64,000 bases of DNA from Leucobacter sp. OH1287 (lineage in GTDB: Bacteria; Actinomycetota; Actinomycetes; Actinomycetales; Microbacteriaceae), in NCBI RefSeq assembly GCF_003859945.1, contig NZ_RQYM01000007.1, forward strand, positions 86,909-150,908. Direction: 5' to 3'. Shown piece by piece: positions 1 to 9,857 of this stretch. The notes beneath the pieces are model-generated. The model was not told the origin of the DNA and made no database searches. It was given only the letters and a program-made list of their open reading frames with translations. The translations under genes and the position numbers were made by a program. Each line of letters opens with the position of its first letter. Position 1 is the first letter of the stretch.

Positions 1-1115
<1,115 letters not shown>

Positions 1116-1172
1116 TCAGCGCCGATACACCCCAACGTTTTCAGGCAGCGGGTGGATCCGATCCGCCCCGCT

Positions 1173-2024
1173 CTAGCCGTTCATGTCGTAAGGGCTGATG
1201 CTGCTCTCCCCCAGACCCTCCAGCGCGTCAATCGCCTCGATTTCGGCGGCGGTCAGCTCAAAGTCGAAGATGTCGAGGTTTTCTCCAAGCCGGGAAGCGG
1301 TCGCGGTTTTCGGGAACACAACAAAGCCCTTCTCCAGGTGCCAGCGCAGCACAATCTGCGCGGGTGATTTGCCGTGTGCTTTGGCTGCGTCGGCGACTGC
1401 CGGATCCGCAAACAGCTGCTTGCGCCCCTGCGCGAGCGGGCTCCAAGATTCGATCACAATGTTGCGCTGTTTGCAGTATTCAACGAGTTCGCGGTGCTGG
1501 TGGTGCGGGTGCAGCTCGATCTGGTTAACCGACGGGGTTGCGCCGGTGTCACCGATGATGCGCTCAAGGTGTTCGATCTCGAAGTTTGAGACACCGATTG
1601 AGCGGGTGAGGCCGAGCTCCCGCGCCTCAATCAGACCCTCCCACGCCTGCCAGGCGGTGCCAAGCTTCGGGGTTGGCCAGTGGATCAAGAACAGGTCAAC
1701 ATAATCGAGCTGCAGCCGGTCAAGGCTCGCGCGCAGGCCGCCGAGCGGATCCCCGTGGTCGGTGTGCCAGAGTTTCGTTGTCACCCAGACATCGGAGCGG
1801 TCAAGCCCGGATGCGGCAACCGCCTTGCCGACGCCCTCCTCGTTCTTGTAGAGCGAAGCAGTGTCAATGTGACGGTAACCCAGTTCGAGACCGGCGGCAA
1901 CAATCGCCTCCGCCTCGTCGTTTGGCAGCTGATAGGTGCCGATACCGAGCTGCGGGATCACAAACCCGTCACTTAATTGCACACCGGGAATTGCGTTTGC
2001 GTTTTTCTGAGCGTTAACAGTCAT
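1173..2024 (-). CDS. Aldo/keto reductase (2,5-diketo-gluconate reductase type)
   Basis: Cytosolic NADPH-dependent carbonyl reductase of the AKR superfamily; the natural substrate cannot be told from sequence. The full catalytic tetrad is visible: Asp54 in RHIDTA, Tyr59 in SLYKNEEGVG, Lys84 in TTKLW and His115 in LIHWP. The 283-residue length is normal for the AKR5 group, as are GVSNF and the NQIELHP stretch. It is transcribed away from hrpA across an 87-nt spacer that must hold both promoters. The family call is firm; naming it DkgA-like is inference. Confidence 0.9.
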   Translation of the reverse strand: MTVNAQKNANAIPGVQLSDGFVIPQLGIGTYQLPNDEAEAIVAAGLELGYRHIDTASLYKNEEGVGKAVAASGLDRSDVWVTTKLWHTDHGDPLGGLRASLDRLQLDYVDLFLIHWPTPKLGTAWQAWEGLIEARELGLTRSIGVSNFEIEHLERIIGDTGATPSVNQIELHPHHQHRELVEYCKQRNIVIESWSPLAQGRKQLFADPAVADAAKAHGKSPAQIVLRWHLEKGFVVFPKTATASRLGENLDIFDFELTAAEIEAIDALEGLGESSISPYDMNG

Positions 2025-2111
2025 ATAAACAACAATAACCAGCCAGCATGTAAATTTAATCTGAACGCCGGGGAACGGTAAGCTGTATGGACAAGCACTA
2101 AAACAGAGAAT

Positions 2112-5100
2112 ATGTCAGCAGAAAATAACCAGAGCGCACAGCCGCTAAGCGAAATCAGCTTCAACCCTGGGCTGCCGGTTTCCAAGCAGCGTGACGAGAT
2201 CGCCGAGGCGATAAAAAACAACCAGGTTGTGATCGTCGCCGGTGAAACGGGTTCGGGTAAAACCACCCAGCTGCCGAAGATCGCTCTGACTCTTGGCCGC
2301 CGGAAGATTGCGCACACCCAGCCGCGCCGCATCGCAGCGCGCTCGGTTGCGGAGCGGATCGCGGAGGAGCTCGGCACTAAAGTCGGTGAGCGTGTCGGCT
2401 ACCAGGTGCGGTTTACGGATCGGGTTAGTGAGAGCACCGAGATCCGCCTGATGACGGACGGCATCCTGTTGAACGCGATCCACCGCGACAGACTGCTTAG
2501 ACAGTACGACACAATCATTATTGATGAGGCGCACGAGCGCAGCCTCAACATTGATTTTCTACTCGGTTATCTGCGGACGATTCTGCCGAAACGCCCCGAT
2601 CTCAGGGTGATTATCACCTCCGCGACGATTAACCCGGAGGCGTTTAGTGAGCATTTTCACGGCGCACCGATTATCACCGTTTCCGGGCGCACCTACCCGG
2701 TTGAGGTGCGGTATCGACCGCTTGACACGGCCGCGGGTGAGGACCTCTACGACGGTATAACCGCCGCACTCACCGAGCTGAAAGCGGACACCTCCGGCGA
2801 TATGCTCGTGTTCCTCTCAGGTGAGGGTGAGATTCGGGATGCCGCGGAGGCAATCTCTGGGCGTTTCAACCCCGCAAGCTTCGAGGTGCTCCCCCTCTAC
2901 GGCAGGCTCTCGGCGGCGGATCAGCACCGGGTTTTTGCCCCGGTAGCTTCCGGGAAGCGACGAATCGTGCTGGCAACCAACGTTGCCGAAACGAGCATCA
3001 CCGTGCCCGGTATCACCGCGGTTGTTGACGCGGGAACGGCCAGGATCAGCCGCTACTCCAGTCGCAGCAAGGTGCAGCGGCTACCGATTGAGGCGATCTC
3101 GAAGGCGAGCGCAACCCAGCGTTCCGGGCGAGCTGGCAGGCTCAGCCCGGGTGTTGCGATCCGCCTCTACAGCGAGGAGGATTTTAACGCCAGGCCAGAG
3201 TTTACGGATCCGGAGATTCTCCGCACGGGTCTTGCCGCGGTGCTGCTGCAGATGTACTCGCTCGGGCTTGGCGCGGTCAAAAAGTTCCCGTTCTTAACGC
3301 CTCCAGACGCGAAGGGTGTGCGGGACGGTGTTGCGCTTTTGGAGGAGATTGGCGCGGTTAGCGGCGGGAAAATAACCCGCACCGGTCGCGCGATTGCGAG
3401 GCTGCCGCTGGAGCCTCGCTACAGTCGCATGGTTTTAGAGGGGGCAAAACAGGGAATCGCGCCTGAGATTATCGCGTTGACAGCCGGTTTAACTATCCCC
3501 GATGTGCGGGAGTATCCGACCGAGCAGCGTGAGCAGGCGAAACAGAGCCACAGCAGGTTTAACGATCCGCAGGGCGATTTAATCACCCTGCTAAACCTCT
3601 GGAACTACCTGAACGAGCAGCAGCGTGAGCTCAGCGGCAGCGCTTTTCGGCGGCTGTTAAAACGCGAGTTTTTGAATGTGCTGCGGGTGCGCGAGTGGTT
3701 AGACCTGAATCGGCAACTGACTCGGGCGCTGCAGGAGGTGCCGGAGCGGGAGAAAACCGGATCCGCCGCGAAACTGGTGAGTGGAAAATACGAGCTGATC
3801 CACTTTTGTGTGCTCTCCGGTCTCCTCTCCCACATCGGCCTGCGGGATGACGTGGGGTCACCGAAGCCAGGTGGCAGTCAAAAGGGCGGATCCACCAAGC
3901 AGCGTGCATACGGGCAGCCTCGCGAGTATATTGGGGCGCGCGGCAGACGGTTTGTGCTGCACCCGAGCAGTGTTTTGAAGGGGAAGAACCCGGAGGCGGT
4001 GATGAGCGTTGAGCTCGTTGAAACCTCTCGCCTGTTTGGGCGGTTAAACGCGCAGTTGCGGCCGGAGTGGGCTGAGCAGCTCGCACCCCAGCTGCTGCGT
4101 CGCAGCTACAGTGACCCGCACTGGCAGGCGTCGCGTGGGCAGGCGAGCGGCTACGAGCGGGTGCTGCTCTACGGGGTTCCGATCGTTGAAAAACGCCGTG
4201 TCAGCCTCGCAAAATATGATGCGACGCTGGCCAGGCAGCTGTTTATTCGGCACGCGCTCGTAAACGGCGAGTGGGCCGAGTCGCACAGTTTTATGCGACA
4301 CAATCAGCAGCTGCGCAAACAGCTGGAGCAGCTGGAGGAGCGCACCCGGCAGCGCGGCCTGGTTGGTGACGAGGAGACGCTCTGCGAGTTCTACGATGAG
4401 CGGATCCCGAAACAGGTTGTGACCGCGCAGGATTTTACGGCGTGGTGGACGAAGACGGTGAAGCAGACACCGAAGCTGTTAAACGCGACAAAAGAGGATC
4501 TGCTGTTGCAGGACACCGCCGCCGCGGAGAGCGATTCGGCGGAGTTCCCGCGCGTTTGGAGCTTTGGTGAGCAGCGGCTGCAGTTGCGGTACCGTTTTGA
4601 TCCGCGCGCGGACGATGACGGTGTGACGGTGACGGTGCCGCTGCCGCTGCTGCAGTCACTGCCGGAGGGGTCGTTTGAGAGTCTTGTGCCGGGGCTCCGC
4701 TTGGAACTGATTGCCGCGCTGATTAAAACGCTGCCGAAACCGATCCGCAAACACGTTGTGCCCGCGAACGACTGGGCGAAAACACTGCTCGCGAGTGTGC
4801 AGGATGAGCTCGGTGACGACGCCCACACACCCGAGGATACGCCGCTTTTGCGTGAGCTTTTGGCGAAGCAGATTAGGCGGCTCGCCGGGGTTCCGGTAAC
4901 CGCCGAGGATTTCGCGGTTGAGCGACTGCCCGCGCACCTGCGCCCCAATTTCCGGGTTGTTGACGGCGGCGGCAAAACCGTTGGCACAGGCAAGGACCTT
5001 GGCGAGCTGCAGCAGCGCCTAAAACGGGTTGCGGAGACAAAAACCGCGGCCGCCTACACAAGCGCTGTGCCGAAGCACACGATAACGCAAACGGGGTTAA

Positions 5101-6095
5101 CCGACTGGCCGGTGCTCGACGGGGGTGGATCCGGCGGTGGGGCGGATCCCGCTGGTTTAGGCCCCGGCGGCTCAGGCCCCGGCGGCTCAGGCCCCGGCGG
5201 CGCGAGCCTCGCCGAGCCCGGTGCCGACGTCATCCCGCAGCAGCTGCGCGCGAACTACGCGCAGCCGAAAAACCGCAGTCAGGGCTCTGTTCGGGTGTAT
5301 CCGGCGCTGGTTGATAAGCGCGGCAGCGTCGATTTGCAGCTGTTGACGGATCCACTAGCGCAGGCGGCGACCCACCGGCTCGGTGTGCGGCGGCTGGTTG
5401 CGCTGTCGAGCCCGCCGCTGCAGAGCTATGTGCGTGAGCATCTCACCCAGCGGGAGAAGCTGCTGCTCGGCGCCGGCCCCTACCGCGGGTTGGACGATGT
5501 GATCGCCGATATTGCGCTCGCGGTTGCCGAGGAAACCGTCCGGGAATTAGACGCTGACGGCCTGATTTGGCAGCGCAGCGAGTTCGCGGAGGCGTGCAGC
5601 CGCTTCCAGGACCGGATCCTCGATAAGACCTATCAGACGATCGCGCTGGTTGTGACCGTTTTAGAGGAGCTAAAAACCGCAAGGCAGGCGATTGCGAGCG
5701 TTAAATCGCTCGCGGTTTTAAGCCAGGTTGCTGACGCGTCCGCGCAGCTTGACGCGCTCGTCTGGGCGCCCGCTTCCGGAACCGGTTTTATCGCCCGCAC
5801 CGGACTAAAACAGCTTGCCAGGCTGCCGGTTTATCTGCGAGCTGTCACCCACCGGATGCAGCAGCTGCAGCAGCAGGCGGGCCGCGACCGCGTCGCCATG
5901 CAGGAGATTTCAACCCTCACCGCCGCCTATCAGGAGCGGGGCGGATCCCTCCCCCACAGCGCGACCGCCGATCCGCAGCTAACGCGGGTTAGGTGGCTTT
6001 TGGAGGAGCTGCGGGTTAGCCTGTTTGCGCAGCAGCTGGGCACCGCCGAGAAGGTTTCGGGGCAGCGGATCCGCAAAGCCCTCACAGAGGTTTAA
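2112..6095 (+). CDS. hrpA: ATP-dependent RNA helicase HrpA (DEAH box)
   Basis: Large DEAH/RHA helicase, 1327 residues, the usual size for bacterial HrpA, linked in E. coli to mRNA processing and rescue of stalled ribosomes. Walker A GETGSGKT is at residues 44-51, the DEAH box at 138-141, the SAT motif follows (ITSAT), and QRSGRAGR of motif VI lies near residue 340. Helicase-associated and OB-fold regions and the long HrpA C-terminal domain follow. Around residues 1010-1040 there is a Gly/Pro/Ser linker encoded by a 15-bp tandem repeat. The ATG at 2112 has no clear ribosome binding site. It is followed after 17 nt by a small membrane protein gene. Confidence 0.95.
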   Translation: MSAENNQSAQPLSEISFNPGLPVSKQRDEIAEAIKNNQVVIVAGETGSGKTTQLPKIALTLGRRKIAHTQPRRIAARSVAERIAEELGTKVGERVGYQVRFTDRVSESTEIRLMTDGILLNAIHRDRLLRQYDTIIIDEAHERSLNIDFLLGYLRTILPKRPDLRVIITSATINPEAFSEHFHGAPIITVSGRTYPVEVRYRPLDTAAGEDLYDGITAALTELKADTSGDMLVFLSGEGEIRDAAEAISGRFNPASFEVLPLYGRLSAADQHRVFAPVASGKRRIVLATNVAETSITVPGITAVVDAGTARISRYSSRSKVQRLPIEAISKASATQRSGRAGRLSPGVAIRLYSEEDFNARPEFTDPEILRTGLAAVLLQMYSLGLGAVKKFPFLTPPDAKGVRDGVALLEEIGAVSGGKITRTGRAIARLPLEPRYSRMVLEGAKQGIAPEIIALTAGLTIPDVREYPTEQREQAKQSHSRFNDPQGDLITLLNLWNYLNEQQRELSGSAFRRLLKREFLNVLRVREWLDLNRQLTRALQEVPEREKTGSAAKLVSGKYELIHFCVLSGLLSHIGLRDDVGSPKPGGSQKGGSTKQRAYGQPREYIGARGRRFVLHPSSVLKGKNPEAVMSVELVETSRLFGRLNAQLRPEWAEQLAPQLLRRSYSDPHWQASRGQASGYERVLLYGVPIVEKRRVSLAKYDATLARQLFIRHALVNGEWAESHSFMRHNQQLRKQLEQLEERTRQRGLVGDEETLCEFYDERIPKQVVTAQDFTAWWTKTVKQTPKLLNATKEDLLLQDTAAAESDSAEFPRVWSFGEQRLQLRYRFDPRADDDGVTVTVPLPLLQSLPEGSFESLVPGLRLELIAALIKTLPKPIRKHVVPANDWAKTLLASVQDELGDDAHTPEDTPLLRELLAKQIRRLAGVPVTAEDFAVERLPAHLRPNFRVVDGGGKTVGTGKDLGELQQRLKRVAETKTAAAYTSAVPKHTITQTGLTDWPVLDGGGSGGGADPAGLGPGGSGPGGSGPGGASLAEPGADVIPQQLRANYAQPKNRSQGSVRVYPALVDKRGSVDLQLLTDPLAQAATHRLGVRRLVALSSPPLQSYVREHLTQREKLLLGAGPYRGLDDVIADIALAVAEETVRELDADGLIWQRSEFAEACSRFQDRILDKTYQTIALVVTVLEELKTARQAIASVKSLAVLSQVADASAQLDALVWAPASGTGFIARTGLKQLARLPVYLRAVTHRMQQLQQQAGRDRVAMQEISTLTAAYQERGGSLPHSATADPQLTRVRWLLEELRVSLFAQQLGTAEKVSGQRIRKALTEV
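5161..5205 (+). repeat. 15-bp tandem repeat inside hrpA (GPGGS linker)
   Basis: Three tandem copies of GCCCCGGCGGCTCAG, the third diverged at its end, encode Gly-Pro-Gly-Gly-Ser units within a glycine-rich linker of HrpA. A perfect short repeat like this can change copy number by slippage in 5-codon steps without shifting the frame. Confidence 0.85.
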
Positions 6096-6112
6096 CCGGT
6101 TAGGATGGGTGT

Positions 6113-6301
6113 ATGCGTCGAGATGCCGTAATCTATTTTGTTCTCGCCTTCGTGGCCGCCTCAATCGGCGTTGCCACGATCAGTTTCTTACCGCGTGATC
6201 CAGCGTGGATCCGCATCGCCGCCAATCTGCTGTTGCTGGCGCTGCTGATCGGCGCCACGGTTCTGATTATTAACCGAAACCGCGGCGCCGGGAAGCGCTA
6301 G
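6113..6301 (+). CDS. Small two-helix membrane protein
   Basis: A 62-residue protein with two hydrophobic segments (about residues 5-25 and 33-53) separated by the short loop LPRDPAW, ending in the basic tail NRNRGAGKR. It starts 17 nt after the hrpA stop on the same strand and is probably cotranscribed. No family is recognised. The position and the membrane pattern make it more likely real than a chance frame; function unknown. Confidence 0.6.
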   Translation: MRRDAVIYFVLAFVAASIGVATISFLPRDPAWIRIAANLLLLALLIGATVLIINRNRGAGKR

Positions 6302-6312
6302 CGAGTGGCGCA

Positions 6313-6351
6313 GGGCTCGGGGCGGGCCGGCAAACCGACCCTGCCGAGCCC
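6313..6351. terminator. Convergent hairpin between the small membrane gene and the ABC operon
   Basis: Arms GGGCTCGG (6313-6320) and CCGAGCCC (6344-6351) pair perfectly. Inner arms GGGCCGG and CCGACCC extend the stem with one mismatch around the loop CAAA. It lies between two convergent genes and has no U-tract, so it would be a bidirectional terminator of the GC-rich type. Confidence 0.55.
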
Positions 6352-6365
6352 ACGAGCCGCCGATC

Positions 6366-7961
6366 CTAGAGCCCGAGGTTGAGCATCCCGTCCCGGAAGC
6401 GGGCGCCGGGAATTGCGGCGATCAGCTGCTTAGTGAACGCGTGTTGCGGATCCGCAAACACCCGCTCGGTCACCCCGGATTCAACCTGCTCGCCGTTTTG
6501 CAGAACCGACACCGTGTCTGAGATCTGCCGCACAACCGCGAGGTCGTGGGAGATAAAGACGTAGGTGATGTCGCGTTCCCGCTGCAGGCGGGTGAGCAGC
6601 CGCAGAATCTGCGACTGCACGGTCACGTCAAGCGCTGAAACCGCCTCATCAAACACAACCACCTCGGGTTCGAGGATTAGCGCGCGAGCGATCGCAACAC
6701 GCTGACGCTGACCGCCGGAGAGCTCAGCGGGGCGACGGCTCGCAAGCTGCGGGTCGAGCGCGACAAGCTGCAGATACTCCGAAACCTTCTCAGCGATCTG
6801 CTGTTTGTTTGCGAGCTTGAAGTTGCGCAGCGGCTCCCCCACAATCTGCGCGATTGTTTGCCTCGGATCGAGTGACGAGTACGGGTTTTGGTAGACCAGC
6901 TGAATCTGTTTGCGCAGCTGCCGATCGTGCGCCCGCACCAGTTTCCCATCGAGTAGGATCTGCCCGGCGGTTGGCTTGCTGAAGCCGGCAATCGCGCGCC
7001 CGGTTGTGGTTTTACCGGAGCCGGACTCCCCCACAATCGCGTGCGTTGTGCCGCGCTTCACCGTGAAACTGATGTCCTCTGCGGCGGTGAAGTCACCAAA
7101 CCGCTGGGTGAAGCCGTCGACGGTTAAAAGCGTCTCAGTGTCGCGCTGCACCCGCTTGGGCACATCGTTCAGGTTGAGCGATGGCACGTCGCTGAGCAGA
7201 CGCTTAGTGTATTCGTGCTGTGGCGCGTCCAAAACCGCCGCCGCGTAACCGGTCTCCCGGACAACACCGTTCTGCATCACAACCACCCGGTTGGCGCGGT
7301 CACCCGCAACCGCCAGATCGTGTGTGATCAGCAGCACACCAACGCCGAGCTCCTTACGCATTTTGTCAATTAAATCGAGGATCACCCGCTGCACTGTCAC
7401 ATCAAGCGCGCTGGTTGGCTCGTCGGCGATAATAAACTCGGGTTCGAGCGCGAGCGCCGCCGCAATCAGGCAGCGCTGTTTCATACCGCCGGATAGCTCG
7501 TGCGGGTACTGCCGGTAGCGTCGCTCCGGCTCGCTGATTCCCACCCTGTCGAGCAACTCAATCACGCGTTTTTTCCGTTCCGCGCCACTGATTCGCCCGT
7601 GGATCGCAAGCCCCTCACCAACGGACTCGCCGATTGTCTTCACTGGGTTGAGTGAGTTGTTTGGATCCTGCGGGATTAAGGCGATGCGTTTTCCGCGGAC
7701 ACTCCTCCAGGCGCGACCCTTCAGCTTGGTCAGGTCGAGATCACCGAGGGTGATACTGCCAGCGGTCACCTCCGCGTTGCCGGGAAGCAGCCCGATAATC
7801 GCGCTCGCGGTCGTTGATTTGCCGGATCCTGACTCACCCACAATCGCGGTGATCTGCCCCGGTTCCACCTCCAGCGAAACCTCCTGCACAGCCTGCACAA
7901 TGCCGTGTGTGCCACGGTAGGCAACCGCGAGATTGTTAACCTTTAAAGCTGCCCTGCTCAC
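6366..7961 (-). CDS. Peptide/nickel-type ABC transporter, fused double ATPase
   Basis: Two complete ABC ATPase domains of the DppD and DppF types in one 531-residue chain, powering the permeases encoded just upstream. Each half shows Walker A (GESGSGKST and GESGSGKTT), a signature motif (LSGGMKQR and LSGGQRQR) and Walker B with ADEPTSALD or VFDEAVSALD. The start chosen is the GTG at 7961: it follows a strong GAAGGAGG and overlaps the permease stop as GTGA. An in-frame ATG 45 codons upstream would lie inside the permease gene and is rejected. Substrate unknown. Confidence 0.9.
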   Translation of the reverse strand: MSRAALKVNNLAVAYRGTHGIVQAVQEVSLEVEPGQITAIVGESGSGKSTTASAIIGLLPGNAEVTAGSITLGDLDLTKLKGRAWRSVRGKRIALIPQDPNNSLNPVKTIGESVGEGLAIHGRISGAERKKRVIELLDRVGISEPERRYRQYPHELSGGMKQRCLIAAALALEPEFIIADEPTSALDVTVQRVILDLIDKMRKELGVGVLLITHDLAVAGDRANRVVVMQNGVVRETGYAAAVLDAPQHEYTKRLLSDVPSLNLNDVPKRVQRDTETLLTVDGFTQRFGDFTAAEDISFTVKRGTTHAIVGESGSGKTTTGRAIAGFSKPTAGQILLDGKLVRAHDRQLRKQIQLVYQNPYSSLDPRQTIAQIVGEPLRNFKLANKQQIAEKVSEYLQLVALDPQLASRRPAELSGGQRQRVAIARALILEPEVVVFDEAVSALDVTVQSQILRLLTRLQRERDITYVFISHDLAVVRQISDTVSVLQNGEQVESGVTERVFADPQHAFTKQLIAAIPGARFRDGMLNLGL

Positions 7962-8755
7962 TTTGCCTCCTTCTGCAAAACCTGGCTGAGATAGTTGGTT
8001 GCGACAACCACCGAGACGATGACAAGACCGGGCAGCACTGTCAGCCACCAGCTGCTTGCGATGTAGTCGCGGGCGTCGCTGATTAATAGGCCCCACTCAG
8101 GTGTTGGTGGCGGGGCCCCGTAGCCGAGGAAGCCGAGCATTGACAGCTGCAGGATCGCGGATCCAAACTGTAAAGCGGCGAGCGCAAACACCGGGGTTAG
8201 CGAGTTGGGCAGAATGTGTTTGCAGAGCACATTGATTTTGCTGCCACCGGATCCGTATGCCGCCTCAACAAAATCGTATGCGGCGACCGCTAGCACCCGT
8301 GAGCGGGTGAGTCTCGCGAAGGTTGCTACGGAGGTGACACCGACCGCGATTGCGGCGTTAACCGTGCCGAAACCGAGGAGGATAATCACGCTCAGTGCGA
8401 GCAGCAGTGACGGAATGCTGAGCAGCACATCAACCAGGCGCATCAGCACCGCGTCAACGACGCCGCGCAGGGATCCTGCGAGCAGGCCGATCAGGGTGCC
8501 GCCGACCAGGCCGACGCTGACGGCGATGAGTGCGCCGAGCAGCGACTCTCTGGCACCGTAAACAACCCTGGTGTAGAGGTCACGGCCGACCGCGTCGGTT
8601 CCAAACCAGTGGTCAAAGCTTGGGCTGAGCAGCGGTTCTGCAACGCTCTCGAGCGGATCCCCCTGGCTGAACAGCTGCGGGATTAGCGCGGCGAGAATCG
8701 CCACCGTCACAACCAGCGCAGAGATAATAAAACCGGGCTTTTTTAGCTGTTTCAT
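7958..8755 (-). CDS. ABC transporter permease, DppC type
   Basis: Inner-membrane subunit of a peptide/nickel-type importer, 265 residues with about six membrane segments. The N-terminal helix is followed by FGTDAVGRDLYTRVVYGAR, the conserved DppC/OppC signature, and by the coupling-helix region around VEAAYGSGGSKI. It overlaps the upstream permease by 4 nt (ATGA) and the downstream ATPase by 4 nt (GTGA), so the three are translationally coupled. Confidence 0.9.
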   Translation of the reverse strand: MKQLKKPGFIISALVVTVAILAALIPQLFSQGDPLESVAEPLLSPSFDHWFGTDAVGRDLYTRVVYGARESLLGALIAVSVGLVGGTLIGLLAGSLRGVVDAVLMRLVDVLLSIPSLLLALSVIILLGFGTVNAAIAVGVTSVATFARLTRSRVLAVAAYDFVEAAYGSGGSKINVLCKHILPNSLTPVFALAALQFGSAILQLSMLGFLGYGAPPPTPEWGLLISDARDYIASSWWLTVLPGLVIVSVVVATNYLSQVLQKEAK

Positions 8756-9687
8756 GCTGCTGCCCTCCTGCGAAGACGTGGATCAATGATTGGGTAGAGC
8801 AGATCCACGATCAGGTTGATAAGCACGTAGACGGTTGCGGCGATAACCACGACCGCCATCAAAACCGGGGTGTCTCGGTTGGCAACCGCGTTAACGGTCA
8901 GGTTGCCGATGCCGGTGCGGGAGAACACGGTTTCGGTAACAACCGCGCCGCCGACCAGTTCACCAAACAGCACACCCGCGATGGTGAGGCTCGGCAGGGC
9001 GGCGTTGCGCAGAATGTTGCCGAAGAAGACTCTCGCTTCGCTCGCTCCGCGCGCCCGCACAACTGGCACAAACGACTGCTGTTTTGCTTCGTTGATCGCC
9101 CTGATAAGCACCTGCGAGAGGGTTGCTGCAACCGGGATTGACAGGGTTATAACCGGGAGGATCAGCTCCTCCACCGGCCCGGGGTTGATGATGCTGATCC
9201 ACCCGAGCTGGAATGACACAACCTGGATGAGGATGATCCCGATCCAGAAGGTTGGCACCGCGATTAGCAGCGACGGCAGCGACTGGAAGAAACTGTTGAC
9301 GCGGCCGGAGAAGTTTGCGAGGGTTGCGATCAGGAACGCCAGAACCACACCCAGCAGGAACGCCAGACTGGCGAGCGTCAGGGTTGACGGTAGCGCCTCA
9401 CCGAGCAGCACAGTCACCGCCGCACCGCTCTGCACAGAGTAACCAAGGTTACCGGTGAAGAAGGCGACAAGGGAGGTGAAATACTGCACAATCAGTGGCT
9501 TGTCGACGCCGTATGAGGCGCGTATTTCTGCGATCTGTTCGGGGGTGAGCCCGAGATCGGGGCTGCCGTATCGAGCCATGACTGCGTCAGAGGGCAGAAT
9601 CTGCAGCAGCACAAAAGCGAGTGTGTAGGTTGCCAGCAGCACAATCACTGCCTGACCCACTCGCAAAAGTAGCTGTTTTAAACTCAT
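8752..9687 (-). CDS. ABC transporter permease, DppB type
   Basis: First permease of the importer, 311 residues, about six membrane helices. It has the DppB-like N-terminus and the conserved coupling region FVPVVRARGASEARVFFGNI. The C-terminal TETVFSRTGIGNLTVNAV is characteristic of DppB/OppB proteins. It is separated from the upstream binding-protein gene by 170 nt that contain a strong hairpin. The order binding protein, DppB, DppC, fused ATPase is standard for these operons. Confidence 0.9.
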   Translation of the reverse strand: MSLKQLLLRVGQAVIVLLATYTLAFVLLQILPSDAVMARYGSPDLGLTPEQIAEIRASYGVDKPLIVQYFTSLVAFFTGNLGYSVQSGAAVTVLLGEALPSTLTLASLAFLLGVVLAFLIATLANFSGRVNSFFQSLPSLLIAVPTFWIGIILIQVVSFQLGWISIINPGPVEELILPVITLSIPVAATLSQVLIRAINEAKQQSFVPVVRARGASEARVFFGNILRNAALPSLTIAGVLFGELVGGAVVTETVFSRTGIGNLTVNAVANRDTPVLMAVVVIAATVYVLINLIVDLLYPIIDPRLRRRAAA

Positions 9688-9708
9688 GCTTTTTACCTGC
9701 TATCAAAA

Positions 9709-9745
9709 TTTGCTGGTGTGGCGCACTTAGCACCACACCAGCAAA
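9709..9745 (-). promoter_or_regulatory. Intercistronic hairpin between binding protein and permease
   Basis: A perfect 13-bp inverted repeat, TTTGCTGGTGTGG (9709-9721) and CCACACCAGCAAA (9733-9745) with an 11-nt loop. On the minus strand it is followed by TTTTGATAG. It sits after the binding-protein stop and before the permeases. A leaky terminator or 3' stabiliser at this position usually raises binding-protein mRNA over permease mRNA. The rest of the 170-nt gap shows no gene. Confidence 0.7.
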
Positions 9746-9857
9746 CTGTGCGATCAACTTTGGACGGCTAACGCCATCGGATTGTCTCGAGAGTAATCTA
9801 GCTAGTTAACCCTCGACACACTCTTTTCGTTGCCTGTTTTGGTTTTACCCCGTGAGC

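Noticed and set aside
7962..8096. Upstream ATG for the fused ABC ATPase
   Set aside because: It would place 45 unrelated residues inside the permease gene; the GTG at 7961 has a strong ribosome site and a 4-nt overlap.
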